Program-made: the position numbers and the translations under genes
Part shown: positions 11,450-21,080 of the stretch, piece after piece
Layout of the letters: the number at the start of each line of letters is the position of its first letter
How positions within the stretch are numbered: position 1 is the first letter of the stretch
DNA from: Rheinheimera maricola
GTDB lineage: Bacteria; Pseudomonadota; Gammaproteobacteria; Enterobacterales; Alteromonadaceae
DNA: 64,000 nucleotides
Assembly (NCBI RefSeq): GCF_016918075.2
Contig: NZ_JAERPS020000001.1
Coordinates: 1,116,001-1,180,000 of the forward strand
Direction of reading: 5' to 3'
The notes under the pieces: model-generated
What the model was told of the DNA's origin: nothing
What the model saw: the letters and a program-made list of their open reading frames with translations, nothing else
Database searches by the model: none

Positions 11450-12160
11450 ATGACTGCAGATATGAATGTTGATGCCGGCGAAATTGCCAAGTTTAACGAT
11501 ATTGCCTCGCGCTGGTGGGACCCAAGCGGCGAATTTAAGCCACTGCATTTACTTAATCCAGTGCGGTTAAGTTACATTAGCGACGAACTGCAGGGCTTGT
11601 TCGGCAAAACAGTTATTGATATCGGTTGTGGCGGCGGTATTTTGGCTGAAAGTATGGCACGCAGCGGCGCCAACGTTACCGGGCTGGATATGGCCGAAGA
11701 CTCGCTTAGTGTAGCGAAGCTGCACGCATTGGAAGCCGGTGTAGAGGTTAATTATCAACAAGCAACCGCCGAACACTATGCGCAAAGCCATGCGTCACAG
11801 TTTGATGTGGTTACCTGCATGGAGATGCTGGAACATGTTCCGCAACCTATGTCCGTCGTGCAAGCCTGTGCCGACTTAGCCAAACCCGGCGCCACCTTGT
11901 TCTTTTCTACCTTAAACCGCACGCGTAAAGCCTGGTTGCTGGCTATTGTCGGCGCCGAGCAGGTGCTAAAGCTGGTTCCCAAAGGCACACATGAATTTGA
12001 TAAATTTATTCGCCCCTCAGAGCTGATGCGGTTTATTGAGCAAGCCGGTTTAGACCTGGTTGACGCAACAGGCCTGCACTATAACCCGCTACAGCAGAGC
12101 TTTAAAATCGGCCCGGGCGTCGATGTTAATTACATTGTGGTAGCACGCAAGCCAGCTTAA
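11450..12160 (+). CDS. ubiG: Ubiquinone biosynthesis O-methyltransferase
   Basis: SAM-dependent methyltransferase acting twice in ubiquinone synthesis. The 236-residue protein has motif [15 protein letters not shown] (55-68), the conserved N-terminal [19 protein letters not shown] stretch and the NYIVVARK end. The gyrA-ubiG divergent arrangement is also found in Escherichia coli. Its start has only a weak GAG upstream. It has no close downstream partner, since nrdA is 335 bases away. Confidence 0.96.
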   Translation: MTADMNVDAGEIAKFNDIASRWWDPSGEFKPLHLLNPVRLSYISDELQGLFGKTVIDIGCGGGILAESMARSGANVTGLDMAEDSLSVAKLHALEAGVEVNYQQATAEHYAQSHASQFDVVTCMEMLEHVPQPMSVVQACADLAKPGATLFFSTLNRTRKAWLLAIVGAEQVLKLVPKGTHEFDKFIRPSELMRFIEQAGLDLVDATGLHYNPLQQSFKIGPGVDVNYIVVARKPA

Positions 12161-12247
12161 ATGTCAACAGTGGTTAAATTAGCAGCATTTAAATAGCTGT
12201 CGGCTATTAAAAAAATATTGATAGAACAAATAAATTTAACCGGAAAA

Positions 12248-12270
12248 AAAGCTTGCTTAAGGCAGGCTTT
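12248..12270 (+). other. Hairpin downstream of ubiG
   Basis: Nine-base-pair stem AAAGCTTGC / GCAGGCTTT (with one G-T pair) around a five-base loop. It follows ubiG but lacks a T tail on the plus strand, while the minus strand has TTTTTT after it. It may end ubiG transcription inefficiently. The rest of the 335-base ubiG-nrdA gap holds the NrdR-like boxes listed next. Confidence 0.35.
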
Positions 12271-12361
12271 CACCACCACACTACTGCCGCGGTTAGCAGC
12301 TACTAACCGCTAATTCAGTCGTTAAATTCTAATGAATTACCTCCTTGCAAAAAAGCCGGAT

Positions 12362-12408
12362 CCACTCTATCTTGTGATCACTTTCTTAAAAGCATCTATA
12401 TGTTGTGT
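12362..12408 (+). promoter_or_regulatory. Tandem NrdR-box-like operator before nrdA
   Basis: Two 16-base sites, CCACTCTATCTTGTGA (12362-12377) and CATCTATATGTTGTGT (12393-12408), each agree with the NrdR consensus acaCTATATaTTGtgt at 12 of 16 positions by eye. Their starts are 31 bases apart, the three-turn spacing known for paired NrdR boxes. They lie about 90-135 bases before the nrdA ATG, so ATP/dATP-dependent repression of nrdAB by NrdR is likely. The nrdR gene itself is not in this window. Confidence 0.7.
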
Positions 12409-12495
12409 AATTAAGCAACAATAGCTGCCGCTAAAATGGCCGTGCGCTACATGGCTGACGATAACAATATATAACTGAAACGGAAATCTGCCGCG

Positions 12496-14781
12496 ATGAC
12501 TCAATCTCTTTTCGTCACTAAACGTGATGGCCGCCGTGAACCTTTGGATCTGGATAAAATTCACCGCGTTATTACCTGGGCCGCCGAAGGCTTATCTAAT
12601 GTGTCGGTATCTCAGGTTGAGCTGAAATCACATATTCAGTTTTATGATGGTATAAAAAGTGAAGACATTCACGAGACCATTATTAAAGCCGCAGCAGATT
12701 TAATTTCGAAAGACACGCCAGATTATCAGTACCTTGCTGCCCGGCTAGCGGTGTTCCATTTACGCAAAAAAGCCTATGGCCAATTTGAACCACCGCACCT
12801 GTACGATCAGGTGGTGAAGATGGTTGAAGCTAAGCGCTACGATCAGCACATTTTAGCCGATTACAGCCGTGACGAGCTGGAGCAGATGAACAGCTTTATC
12901 GACCATAGCCGCGATTTAAACTTCAGCTACGCTGCCGTTAAACAGCTGGAAGGCAAATATCTGGTGCAAAACCGCGTAAGCGGCGAAATATACGAGAGCG
13001 CCCAGTTCCTGTATATGTTGGTAGCCGCCTGTTTGTTTGCTAACTATCCTAAAGCCACGCGGTTAGATTACGTGCGCCGTTTTTACGACGCTTGCTCGTT
13101 GTTTAAACTGTCACTGCCGACACCGATTATGTCCGGCGTGCGTACCCCTACCCGCCAGTTCAGCTCTTGTGTGTTGATTGAGTGCGGCGACAGCCTGGAT
13201 TCAATCAATGCTACCTCCAGTGCCATTGTAAAATACGTTAGCCAACGTGCCGGTATCGGCATTAACGCCGGCCGTATTCGTGCGCTGGGTAGCCCTATTC
13301 GCAACGGCGAAGCGTTTCACACCGGCTGTATTCCGTTTTATAAGCATTTTCAAACAGCAGTTAAAAGCTGTTCGCAAGGCGGTGTGCGCGGCGGCGCGGC
13401 TACACTGTTTTACCCGTTGTGGCATTTGGAAGTGGAGTCTTTGCTGGTACTGAAAAATAACCGTGGCGTGGAAGAAAACCGCGTACGCCATTTAGACTAC
13501 GGCGTGCAGTTTAACCGCCTGATGTACACCCGGCTGATTAAAGATGACTACATAACACTGTTCAGCCCATCTGATGTACCCGGCTTATATGATGCATTCT
13601 TTGAAGATCAGGAAAAGTTCGAACAGTTGTATGTTAAGTATGAAGCCGATACGTCTATCCGCAAGAAGCGCTTAAAAGCTCTAGAGCTGTTTACCCTGTT
13701 TATGCAGGAGCGCGCCAGTACCGGCCGTATTTATCTGCAAAACGTCGATCACTGTAATACCCACAGCCCGTTTAATCCGAAGTTAGCCCCGGTACGCCAG
13801 AGCAACCTGTGTCTGGAAATCGCCTTGCCAACCAAGCCGATGAACGATGTAAACGATCCTGAAGGTGAAATTGCGCTCTGTACGCTGTCAGCGTTTAACT
13901 TAGGCGCGATTGAAGATTTAAGCGAGTTAGAGCCGCTGGCTGAATTGGCCGTACGCTCACTGGACAGTTTGCTGGATTACCAGGACTACCCTATTCCGGC
14001 CGCGTTTCATGCCTCTATCAGCCGTCGCACCCTGGGTGTTGGTGTCATTAACTATGCCTACTATCTGGCAAAAAACGGTGTGAAATACTCTGACGGTTCA
14101 GCCAACGGTTTGACGCACCGTACTTTTGAAGCGATTCAGTATTATCTGCTGAAGGCATCAAACAAGCTGGCACAGGAATTCGGCGCTTGTCCTAAGTTTA
14201 ACGAAACCACTTATGCTCAGGGCATACTGCCGATAGACAGCTATAAGAAAGACCTGGATAAAGTGTGTAGCGAGCCGCTGATGCTGGATTGGGAACAACT
14301 GCGTAAAGAGATTCTCAGCCATGGTTTGCGTAACTCAACGTTATCGGCATTAATGCCGTCTGAAACTTCGTCGCAAATTTCTAATGCCACTAACGGTATT
14401 GAACCACCGCGCGGCCATATCAGTGTTAAAGCCAGTAAAGACGGTATTTTAAAACAGGTAGTGCCGGAATATGAGCGGCTGAAAAACCAGTATGAGCTGT
14501 TATGGGATATTCCGAACAACAGCGGTTATATCGCGCTGGTGGCCATTATGCAGAAATTTATCGACCAGACCATTTCGGCTAACACCAATTATGATCCGAA
14601 CAAGTTTGACGGCGGTAAAGTACCAATGAAGTTATTGTTGCAGGATTTACTGTCAGCATACAAATTGGGGGTAAAAACCATGTACTACCACAATACCCGT
14701 GACGGCGCTTCAGATGTTCAGGAAGACATCAAGCCCGAAGCGGAAGACGACGGCTGTGCCGGCGGCGCCTGTAAAATTTAA
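12496..14781 (+). CDS. nrdA: Ribonucleoside-diphosphate reductase, class Ia, alpha subunit
   Basis: Catalytic subunit that reduces ribonucleoside diphosphates to deoxy forms. The 761 residues equal the Escherichia coli length. An N-terminal ATP cone (about 5-90) handles dATP feedback. Active-site pieces NLCLEIALP (Cys439, Glu441) and IALCTLSAFNLGAI (Cys462) and the redox tail CAGGACKI (Cys754, Cys759) are all in place. It forms an operon with nrdB and the ferredoxin gene behind it. Confidence 0.98.
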   Translation: MTQSLFVTKRDGRREPLDLDKIHRVITWAAEGLSNVSVSQVELKSHIQFYDGIKSEDIHETIIKAAADLISKDTPDYQYLAARLAVFHLRKKAYGQFEPPHLYDQVVKMVEAKRYDQHILADYSRDELEQMNSFIDHSRDLNFSYAAVKQLEGKYLVQNRVSGEIYESAQFLYMLVAACLFANYPKATRLDYVRRFYDACSLFKLSLPTPIMSGVRTPTRQFSSCVLIECGDSLDSINATSSAIVKYVSQRAGIGINAGRIRALGSPIRNGEAFHTGCIPFYKHFQTAVKSCSQGGVRGGAATLFYPLWHLEVESLLVLKNNRGVEENRVRHLDYGVQFNRLMYTRLIKDDYITLFSPSDVPGLYDAFFEDQEKFEQLYVKYEADTSIRKKRLKALELFTLFMQERASTGRIYLQNVDHCNTHSPFNPKLAPVRQSNLCLEIALPTKPMNDVNDPEGEIALCTLSAFNLGAIEDLSELEPLAELAVRSLDSLLDYQDYPIPAAFHASISRRTLGVGVINYAYYLAKNGVKYSDGSANGLTHRTFEAIQYYLLKASNKLAQEFGACPKFNETTYAQGILPIDSYKKDLDKVCSEPLMLDWEQLRKEILSHGLRNSTLSALMPSETSSQISNATNGIEPPRGHISVKASKDGILKQVVPEYERLKNQYELLWDIPNNSGYIALVAIMQKFIDQTISANTNYDPNKFDGGKVPMKLLLQDLLSAYKLGVKTMYYHNTRDGASDVQEDIKPEAEDDGCAGGACKI

Positions 14782-14792
14782 TAGTTAACTAA

Positions 14793-14814
14793 ACGGGCTA
14801 CTAATGTGGCCCGT
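14793..14814 (+). other. Intercistronic hairpin between nrdA and nrdB
   Basis: ACGGGC (14793-14798) pairs with GCCCGT (14809-14814) around a ten-base loop in the 70-base gap. There is no T run, so it more likely sets mRNA stability or processing between the two genes than ends transcription. Confidence 0.45.
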
Positions 14815-14851
14815 ACTTTGTAATAAATCCCTGTTAGGACGATAAGTGGCA

Positions 14852-15982
14852 ATGGCGTACACAACCTTTAACCGACAAATAAATGATCAGATGAAAGAGC
14901 CGATGTTCTTCGGAAATCCGGTGAACGTTTCACGCTATGATCAGCAAAAATATGGCATTTTTGAAAAACTGATCGAAAAACAACTGAGCTTTTTCTGGCG
15001 GCCGGAAGAAGTCGATGTCAGTAAAGATCGGATTGACTACCAAAACCTGCCGGAACACGAAAAGCATATTTTTATCAGCAACCTTAAGTACCAAACGTTG
15101 CTGGACTCGGTACAGGGACGCTCGCCCAATGTGGCCTTTTTACCGATAGTGTCGTTGCCGGAACTGGAAACCTGGATTGAAACCTGGGCTTTTAGCGAAA
15201 CCATTCACAGCCGCAGCTATACCCATATTGTGCGTAATATCAGTGCTGAGCCACATAAAGTGTTCGACGACATTATGCTCAATGAACGTATTTTAGAACG
15301 TGCTGACGATGTTACCCGCTACTATGATGCTCTAATCGACGGCATAAACCTGTATCAGCGCTGTGGTGAAGGCACACATACTATTAATGGCCAAAGTCAC
15401 AGCATCAGCCTGTACGAGTTAAAACGCCGCTTATATTTGTGTGTTATGTCGGTAAACGTGCTGGAAGCAATCCGCTTTTACGTTAGCTTTGCCTGTAGCT
15501 TTGCCTTTGCTGAACGCGAATTGATGGAAGGCAACGCCAAAATTATCCGTCTGATCGCCCGCGATGAAGCGCTACATTTAACCGGCACCCAGCATATGCT
15601 GAACATTATGGCCGCCGGTGATGACGACCCGGACATGGCGAAGATTGCCAAAGAATGTGAAGAAGAAGCGTACGCCATTTTCCGTAAAGCCGCTGAGCAG
15701 GAAAAAGACTGGGCAGAATATTTATTTAAAGACGGCTCAATGATCGGCCTGAACAAAGATATCCTTTGCCAGTATGTAGAATACATTACCAACAGCCGGA
15801 TGCAGGCTATTGGCATGAAAGCCATTTTCTCTACCACGCAAAACCCTATTCCGTGGATCAATACCTGGTTGGTATCAGACAACGTACAGGTAGCCCCGCA
15901 GGAAGCTGAAATCAGCTCTTATCTGGTTGGCCAAATTGACAATGAAGTTGATGGTGGCGACTTCGGCGATTTCGATCTTTAA
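14852..15982 (+). CDS. nrdB: Ribonucleoside-diphosphate reductase, class Ia, beta subunit
   Basis: Di-iron tyrosyl-radical subunit that starts the NrdA reaction. From MAYTTFNRQ the 376 residues match the family from end to end. Iron ligands and radical are seen as Asp85, Glu116, His119 and Tyr123 in SETIHSRSY, with further ligands in [10 protein letters not shown] and [12 protein letters not shown]. The ATG at 14852 gives the family N-terminus; an in-frame GTG at 14846 has a better-spaced AGGA (six bases) and would add Met-Ala, so the exact start is open. The C-terminus ends in acidic residues plus DFDL, for docking to NrdA. Confidence 0.97.
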   Translation: MAYTTFNRQINDQMKEPMFFGNPVNVSRYDQQKYGIFEKLIEKQLSFFWRPEEVDVSKDRIDYQNLPEHEKHIFISNLKYQTLLDSVQGRSPNVAFLPIVSLPELETWIETWAFSETIHSRSYTHIVRNISAEPHKVFDDIMLNERILERADDVTRYYDALIDGINLYQRCGEGTHTINGQSHSISLYELKRRLYLCVMSVNVLEAIRFYVSFACSFAFAERELMEGNAKIIRLIARDEALHLTGTQHMLNIMAAGDDDPDMAKIAKECEEEAYAIFRKAAEQEKDWAEYLFKDGSMIGLNKDILCQYVEYITNSRMQAIGMKAIFSTTQNPIPWINTWLVSDNVQVAPQEAEISSYLVGQIDNEVDGGDFGDFDL

Positions 15983-15985
15983 GCA

Positions 15986-16240
15986 ATGCTCAGTATAACC
16001 ATTCATGGCGGTGTTACCATCAATGTCGATGGTAACCAACGCTGTATACTGGACACGCTGGAGCAGCATAAGTTACAAGTAAACTATCATTGTCGGGAGG
16101 GTTATTGTGGAGCCTGTCGCTGTAAATTGCTCAGCGGTAACATCAGCTATACCAATGAACCCCTGGCATTTGTGCGTGCCGGAGAATTTTTACCCTGCTG
16201 CAGCGTATCATTGTCAGATATCATCATCGAGATCCCTTAA
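15986..16240 (+). CDS. yfaE: YfaE-like 2Fe-2S ferredoxin
   Basis: Plant-type [2Fe-2S] ferredoxin that maintains or regenerates the NrdB di-iron cofactor. The 84-residue protein has the cluster motif CREGYCGACRC (Cys36, Cys41, Cys44) with the fourth ligand at Cys71 or Cys72. It starts 3 bases after nrdB stops and has no SD of its own, so it is probably translated by coupling. nrdA-nrdB-yfaE is the same order as in Escherichia coli. Confidence 0.92.
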   Translation: MLSITIHGGVTINVDGNQRCILDTLEQHKLQVNYHCREGYCGACRCKLLSGNISYTNEPLAFVRAGEFLPCCSVSLSDIIIEIP

Positions 16241-16312
16241 CGCCAATGATAATATCTGTGCTTCGTTCAAATATGGTTATGCCCTAACGCCAATCACTGA
16301 AGGAATATATTC

Positions 16313-17338
16313 ATGAAAGCCCTACTGTTTCTGATTGCCTCCAGTTTGGCCCCGGCAGATATAAGCCATTACGAACAGTTGTTGGCAAAATCGCAGTTTA
16401 CTGAGCTCGAGCACCAACTCGTGCAACAACCTGACTATAAACAGCATGATGCTCTGTTAGTAATCTATGCCAAGGCACTGATTAGTCAACAACGGCTAGA
16501 AGATGCCAATACACTGCTAAATTATGCCGTTGAGCAATTCCCAGCAAATAGCGAGCTGAATTATCTGGCAGGGTTAAGCAAAATACGTTTAGCCAGCAGT
16601 GGCAACGTATTTGCAGCAAAAGATCGTGCTGCACGTGGTATCGCGTTACTAAAACAGGCCGTTAGCATTAAACCAGACCACTTTGCCGCACGCCAGGCAT
16701 TGATCGATTTCTATAGTATTGCTCCCGCTGCTGGCGGTGGTGATAAAGAATTGGCGCAGGAAATGGCGCAACAATTAGCCCAAGATAACCCCGCCCAAGC
16801 GTTGTTAGCACAAAGCCGAATTTTATTGAATGAAAAAAAGCCGACAGAAGCCTTGGCTCTGCTGGAAAAAATGATGCCTACGCCGCCAACAGCTCGTTTG
16901 CTATCGCGCAAGGCGCAGCTCGAAAATGAACTGGCTAACTATCCGGCTGCGTTTGTTAGTTACACGCTTGCTGCAGAGTACGCTAGCGATTTAACCGAAA
17001 AGTACAATGCTCTGTATCACATTGGCCGCCTTGCTGTTATTGCAGACCAAGATGCCAGCCTTGGCATAAAGGCGCTACAGCAGTATGTCGAGTTTTATCA
17101 GGACAGTGAAAATAAAACCCTGCCGTGGGCAAAATTACGCTTAGCACAATTAATGTATCGCACTGGTGATAATTTTGAAGCGTCATTATTGGTCAGCAGT
17201 TTGACCAATGTTCAGGTTGAAGAGGAGGAGTTTAATCTTATTCTGCTAAGTCTATTAAGCGCACTAAAACCAAAACCAGAAACTACAGCAGCACCGAAGC
17301 AAGAACCTTCAGTAGCGAGTCAGCAGGACATCGATTGA
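16313..17338 (+). CDS. TPR-repeat protein, probably exported
   Basis: No specific family recognised. The 341 residues open with a short hydrophobic stretch (MKALLFLIASSLAPA) that could be a signal peptide, then run as helical repeats of TPR type: pairs such as ALAKSQFTELEHQL, KALISQQRLEDANTLLNYA, ALALLEKMMPTPP and the late GDNFEASLLVS. The tail is low in complexity (KPKPETTAAPKQEPSVASQ). A clear SD (GGA) stands 9 bases before the ATG. It is convergent with the YceI gene. Likely a periplasmic scaffold, but that is inference. Confidence 0.7.
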   Translation: MKALLFLIASSLAPADISHYEQLLAKSQFTELEHQLVQQPDYKQHDALLVIYAKALISQQRLEDANTLLNYAVEQFPANSELNYLAGLSKIRLASSGNVFAAKDRAARGIALLKQAVSIKPDHFAARQALIDFYSIAPAAGGGDKELAQEMAQQLAQDNPAQALLAQSRILLNEKKPTEALALLEKMMPTPPTARLLSRKAQLENELANYPAAFVSYTLAAEYASDLTEKYNALYHIGRLAVIADQDASLGIKALQQYVEFYQDSENKTLPWAKLRLAQLMYRTGDNFEASLLVSSLTNVQVEEEEFNLILLSLLSALKPKPETTAAPKQEPSVASQQDID

Positions 17339-17365
17339 TCCCCTGCTAATTCAGTTTATTGACGC

Positions 17366-17935
17366 TTACTTGCGAATACCCTCTACCGTTAAATCTAACT
17401 GAACAGTGGAGGACGCAGGTCCCAGATCCATTTTAATGTCAAAGTCTTTCAACGATAATGTTGTTGTACCAGCAAAACCAGCACGGTAACCACCCCATGG
17501 ATCTTTACCTTCACCCAGTTTCTCTGCTGCGATCACCACTTCTTTAGTCACGCCGTTTAACGTCAACTTACCGTGTAAATCGAAGGTTTCGCCGGCCTTA
17601 GGCACAATTTTAGTGCTGACAAAAGTCGCTTTAGGGTGTTTGCTCACATTTAAAAAATCGCCGCTGCGTAAATGTTTATCGCGCTCTGCGTGGTTAGAAT
17701 CAACACTGGCGGTATCAATGGTCAGCTGAATTTTTGCGTCGGTCAGTTTATCAGCGTCATAGCTGAAATCACCGGAAAAGGTGTTAAAGCGACCGTACAA
17801 CCAGCTGTAGCCCAAGTGACTTATTTTAAACTGGACAAAAGCGTGTGCGCCCTGAGTATCTATTACGTAATCTGCCGCCTGCGCCGGTAAAGTCATCATC
17901 GCTGCTACAGACGCAGCTAACAGTAATTTTTTCAT
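17366..17935 (-). CDS. YceI-family periplasmic lipid-binding protein
   Basis: YceI proteins are secreted lipocalin-like barrels that bind isoprenoid lipids such as polyprenyl pyrophosphates or quinones. The 189 residues start with a signal peptide ([20 protein letters not shown]) cut before ADYVID. The body shows [18 protein letters not shown] and the late [12 protein letters not shown] typical of the family. The ATG at 17935 has GGAG six bases upstream; four extra codons upstream are ignored. It lies 17 bases behind the cytochrome b561 gene, the usual partnership. Confidence 0.9.
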   Translation of the reverse strand: MKKLLLAASVAAMMTLPAQAADYVIDTQGAHAFVQFKISHLGYSWLYGRFNTFSGDFSYDADKLTDAKIQLTIDTASVDSNHAERDKHLRSGDFLNVSKHPKATFVSTKIVPKAGETFDLHGKLTLNGVTKEVVIAAEKLGEGKDPWGGYRAGFAGTTTLSLKDFDIKMDLGPASSTVQLDLTVEGIRK

Positions 17936-17952
17936 AGTAAACTCCAATAATG

Positions 17953-18501
17953 TTAAGGTTTACGGCCAAACATACGTTTGAGCGTGTGGTCTCTGTCAAT
18001 ATAGTGATGTTTTAATGCCGCCATGCCATGCAACACTGCAAGTGCTATCAGGCTGTAAGCAACGTATTCATGTACCAGGCCGGCAATATCGGCTTGATTA
18101 GTAAATAATGCGCCTAATGCCGGCACATCAAACCAACCAAATACTGCAATAGCCCGGCCATCTTCAGTAGAAATCAAATAGCCACTTATCACCATCAGCA
18201 AAATGCCTACATATAAACAACACTGTACTATGGCAGACGTTTTTTTCTCCCAACGCCGGTGTGAGTCAAGTGCTGCCGGCGGCGGGCTGTACCAGCGCCA
18301 CAACAGCCGCACTAGCATTACTATCGCCAGTAAAATACCTGTGCTTTTATGCCAATGTGGTACTGTACGGTACCACTGACTGTAATAGTTAAGATCTACC
18401 ATCCAGAAGCCCGCAGCAAATAAGCCAAATACGCTAATCGCTACCAGCCAATGCAGTAAAACACTGACGACGCCGTAGTGAGATTGTGAATTTTTATACA
18501 T
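17953..18501 (-). CDS. Cytochrome b561
   Basis: Four-helix inner-membrane diheme cytochrome thought to pass electrons to or from quinone. The 182-residue product has four membrane helices and heme-ligand candidates His17, His49 or His51, His144 and His158, in the usual first, second and fourth helices. It starts after a good AGGAG. Its tight link to the downstream YceI gene suggests a joint role in handling a quinone-like or isoprenoid lipid, known only by association. Confidence 0.9.
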   Translation of the reverse strand: MYKNSQSHYGVVSVLLHWLVAISVFGLFAAGFWMVDLNYYSQWYRTVPHWHKSTGILLAIVMLVRLLWRWYSPPPAALDSHRRWEKKTSAIVQCCLYVGILLMVISGYLISTEDGRAIAVFGWFDVPALGALFTNQADIAGLVHEYVAYSLIALAVLHGMAALKHHYIDRDHTLKRMFGRKP

Positions 18502-18618
18502 AATTTCTCCTGACTGCCGACGATAATAACGCTAATTAATAAAACTAAAATCGCATTTTTATCGTCTTTATATTCTATTAAATAGAACATTTAGCCTAAA
18601 GAGGGTAAACAGCAGGTA

Positions 18619-18644
18619 AAAATTAAGCCAGCATGTTGCTGGCT
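18619..18644 (-). terminator. Terminator after trhO
   Basis: Eight-pair stem AGCCAGCA / TGCTGGCT with a three-base loop (18626-18644), followed on the minus strand by TAATTTTTA. It lies about 30 bases after the trhO stop. Confidence 0.7.
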
Positions 18645-18672
18645 TCAGTCGTGATGGCGTTATCCGCGAACT

Positions 18673-19587
18673 TTATTCAAATTTACCGTCGCGAATATGT
18701 TTTTCACCGCGTTGTTTTGCCAGTTCTACCTGGCGCTGGCGCTCCGCAAAGGCGGCTTTTTGCTCGTCAGTGGTTTTATCATGGCAATGGGGGCAGCTTA
18801 AGCCCTTAACGTAATGCTCAGATGCCATTTCTGCTGCTGATAGCGGCATACGGCAAGCATAACACTGATCGTAACTGCCCTGCTCCAGGCCGTGTTTCAC
18901 CGCCACGCGCTGATCAAACACAAAGCATTCGCCCTGCCATAAGCTGTTTTCTTGTGGCATTTCTTCCAGGTATTTTAAAATGCCGCCGTCAAGGTGATAT
19001 ACCTCGTCAAAGCCCTGCTCTTTTAAAAACGCAGTCGATTTTTCACAGCGGATACCGCCGGTACAAAACATGGCGACTTTTTTATGTTTGGCTTTATCTA
19101 AATTGTCGGCTGCCCACTGCGGGAACTCACGAAAAGTGGTGGTATTAGGATTAACGGCATTTTTAAAGCTGCCGATAGCGACTTCGTAATCGTTACGGGT
19201 ATCAATAACAATGGTGTTGGGATCGCTAATCAACTGATTCCAGTCTTCGCCTTTAACATAGCTACCAACAATATGCGCCGGGTTTATCCCTTCAACGCCC
19301 ATGGTCACAATTTCTTTTTTCAGTTTGACTTTGGTACGGTAAAACGCCAACTCATCAGACAAGGATTCTTTGTAGCTCATGCCGTCAAAGCGGCTGTCAG
19401 CATCCAGCCAGGCCTTTACCGCATCTACACCGGCACGTTCACCACAGATGGTGCCGTTAATGCCTTCCTCTGCCAGTAGTAAGGTGCCTTTAACTTTGTT
19501 AGCGACCATGTAGTCGTACAAGGAATCGCGCAGGGTAATATAATCGGGTAAACGGACAAACTTATATAAAGCAGCAACTACGTACAT
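18673..19587 (-). CDS. trhO: tRNA uridine(34) hydroxylase (YceA family)
   Basis: Makes 5-hydroxyuridine at tRNA position 34, using oxygen. The 304 residues comprise an N-terminal acylphosphatase-like part (1-100) and a rhodanese domain with the active loop [11 protein letters not shown] (Cys175, second Cys181). A C-terminal zinc-ribbon-like tail has Cys242/Cys245 and Cys265/Cys268. That architecture matches the gammaproteobacterial enzyme. It stands alone with its own terminator. Confidence 0.93.
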   Translation of the reverse strand: MYVVAALYKFVRLPDYITLRDSLYDYMVANKVKGTLLLAEEGINGTICGERAGVDAVKAWLDADSRFDGMSYKESLSDELAFYRTKVKLKKEIVTMGVEGINPAHIVGSYVKGEDWNQLISDPNTIVIDTRNDYEVAIGSFKNAVNPNTTTFREFPQWAADNLDKAKHKKVAMFCTGGIRCEKSTAFLKEQGFDEVYHLDGGILKYLEEMPQENSLWQGECFVFDQRVAVKHGLEQGSYDQCYACRMPLSAAEMASEHYVKGLSCPHCHDKTTDEQKAAFAERQRQVELAKQRGEKHIRDGKFE

Positions 19588-19681
19588 AACCTACCTCTTG
19601 CAACGACGGACCGTAAATCCGTAGCAATATTAAAATCGGGCGTATTATAACGTTCAGAACAAACAAGGCAAGACCACAATG

Positions 19682-20212
19682 CTAATGTGGGTTTTTAATA
19701 AGCGGGGTCAGATCCAGCTGTAGCATTTGTTCCCCATTGGTTACTGACAATAGCGGTTCTTCGCGCCAAACACTTAACTGCATATGGCCTTTTAGCATCA
19801 GACAAAATTCTTCCAGTTGCGCCTGATTCAGGGTGAAAATGCGTTGATTTGGCGGCTGTGGCCAATGCATGGCTTTGTCGGTTTCCTGCTCGTCCAACAC
19901 GAGAACCACTTGATCAGCTAAATGAGCGGCGCGTTGCAAGCGTTTTTCCGGCAGTAACTCCAATTGACACCATAAGGAAAAATGTTGCTGGCTATCCTGC
20001 ACGTATAAATCGGGTAACTTGCCATTAGAGTCTTCTTTGGCAAACAGCGGATGCTGTTCATACAGACTTAAATAGGCTAGCAAACGTTTGGCAAAATGTT
20101 CAGCGCTCTCGCCATGCCAGGGAGAAACATAATGCCGCTGCTGCTGATAAGCATGACTGACATCACAGCTGTAATTCAGATCCAGACGGATCACTTTGCA
20201 GGCCATTTGCAT
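19682..20212 (-). CDS. YaeQ-family protein
   Basis: YaeQ proteins have a PD-(D/E)XK nuclease-like fold but no proven activity; the Salmonella member was linked to RfaH bypass. The 176 residues show the family signs: KVIRLDLNYSCDVSH start, FAKRLLAYLSLYEQ helix, DLYVQDSQQHFSLWCQLELLPEKRLQRAA, and a C-terminal SVTNGEQMLQLDLTPL strand pair. AGGAG stands 8 bases before the ATG at 20212, better than for the second ATG two codons later. It is read in the same direction as the LysE gene, about 50 bases behind it. Confidence 0.85.
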   Translation of the reverse strand: MQMACKVIRLDLNYSCDVSHAYQQQRHYVSPWHGESAEHFAKRLLAYLSLYEQHPLFAKEDSNGKLPDLYVQDSQQHFSLWCQLELLPEKRLQRAAHLADQVVLVLDEQETDKAMHWPQPPNQRIFTLNQAQLEEFCLMLKGHMQLSVWREEPLLSVTNGEQMLQLDLTPLIKNPH

Positions 20213-20262
20213 TTGCCCTACTCCTGATCGCTAACCGCATTAAACAGCGACGTGCTCAAAGT

Positions 20263-20904
20263 TTAGTTGCTAAAACTGCTGACTACCAAATGCATAGCCA
20301 ATGCCAACAATAGCAAGCCCATAATACGATCAAACCAATAGCCTTTAAGCAGTAAAAAAGCCCTTACTTTTTTATGTGTTAGCAACATGGATAACGCACA
20401 GAACCAGGCCGCGGTAGCAACCGCCATATAAACACCATAAATTATTTTGTAAGACAGTGGTGTAATTGGCGAAATAATGACCGCAAACAACGATAGAAAA
20501 AATAGCGTGGCCTTGGGGTTTATACCATTAGTAATAAAACCGGCCATAAAGGCTTTTCGAGCTGATGGCACAGCATCAGCGGCACTACCTGCTATAACAT
20601 GCTCCGGATGCTGTGGTGCTTTGCTGCGCAGTGCCATTAAGCCGATATAGGCCAGATAGATAGCCGCAGCTAAACTTAATACTTTAAATAACCAGGGGGT
20701 GGTTTGGATAAGTACCGCTATCCCCACCAACGACCAGGTAACGTGTAACAGAATAGCGACGCCAATACCAATACTGGCAGCCAAGGCTTGCTGCCGGCCA
20801 AAACGCACCGCGTAGCGCAGCACTATGGCAAAATCAGGTCCCGGGCTTGCCACAGCCATCAGATGCACCAACGCAATTAACATAAACTCTGGCCAAAAAC
20901 TCAT
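20263..20904 (-). CDS. LysE/RhtB-family amino acid exporter
   Basis: Inner-membrane exporter of amino acids or small metabolites. From MSFWPEF the 213 residues contain six hydrophobic helices and the family signature SPGPDFAIVLRYA near the N-terminus, with GFITNGINPKATLFF in the middle. The frame extends nine codons upstream to 20931, but the family start is at 20904. The substrate cannot be read from sequence. It is divergent from the ZnuD-like receptor gene across 176 bases. Confidence 0.88.
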   Translation of the reverse strand: MSFWPEFMLIALVHLMAVASPGPDFAIVLRYAVRFGRQQALAASIGIGVAILLHVTWSLVGIAVLIQTTPWLFKVLSLAAAIYLAYIGLMALRSKAPQHPEHVIAGSAADAVPSARKAFMAGFITNGINPKATLFFLSLFAVIISPITPLSYKIIYGVYMAVATAAWFCALSMLLTHKKVRAFLLLKGYWFDRIMGLLLLALAMHLVVSSFSN

Positions 20905-21039
20905 AACGCTAAACCCACACAGAAAAAACAACCATTCTAATAACGTAGTACCCAGTTATGCCAGCAGTTAATCGCGCCGCGTCACCGTTTTATCCTTTCG
21001 CTATTATGCTGGCTTGCCGCGCTCAGATAATTCTGTAAA

Positions 21040-21051
21040 ATGTTATAACAT
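21040..21051. promoter_or_regulatory. Perfect 12-bp palindrome upstream of the ZnuD-like gene
   Basis: ATGTTATAACAT reads the same on both strands and ends 29 bases before the receptor ATG. The half-site ATGTTAT is also the half of the enterobacterial Zur box, but here the two halves overlap more closely than in the standard Zur site. The placement suits an operator over the promoter or transcript start. Zur or another Fur-family protein is the natural guess, not shown. Confidence 0.5.
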
Positions 21052-21080
21052 CACGCATGCTGCAATTAAAAGGAAACCCA

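Noticed and set aside
12193-12207. Short stem (ATAGC/GCTAT) after ubiG as a terminator
   Set aside because: Only five pairs and followed by A rather than T on the plus strand, so it cannot be a plain terminator for ubiG.
15478-15882. 134-codon minus-strand frame opposite nrdB
   Set aside because: Antisense to nrdB with no ribosome site and no likeness to any family.
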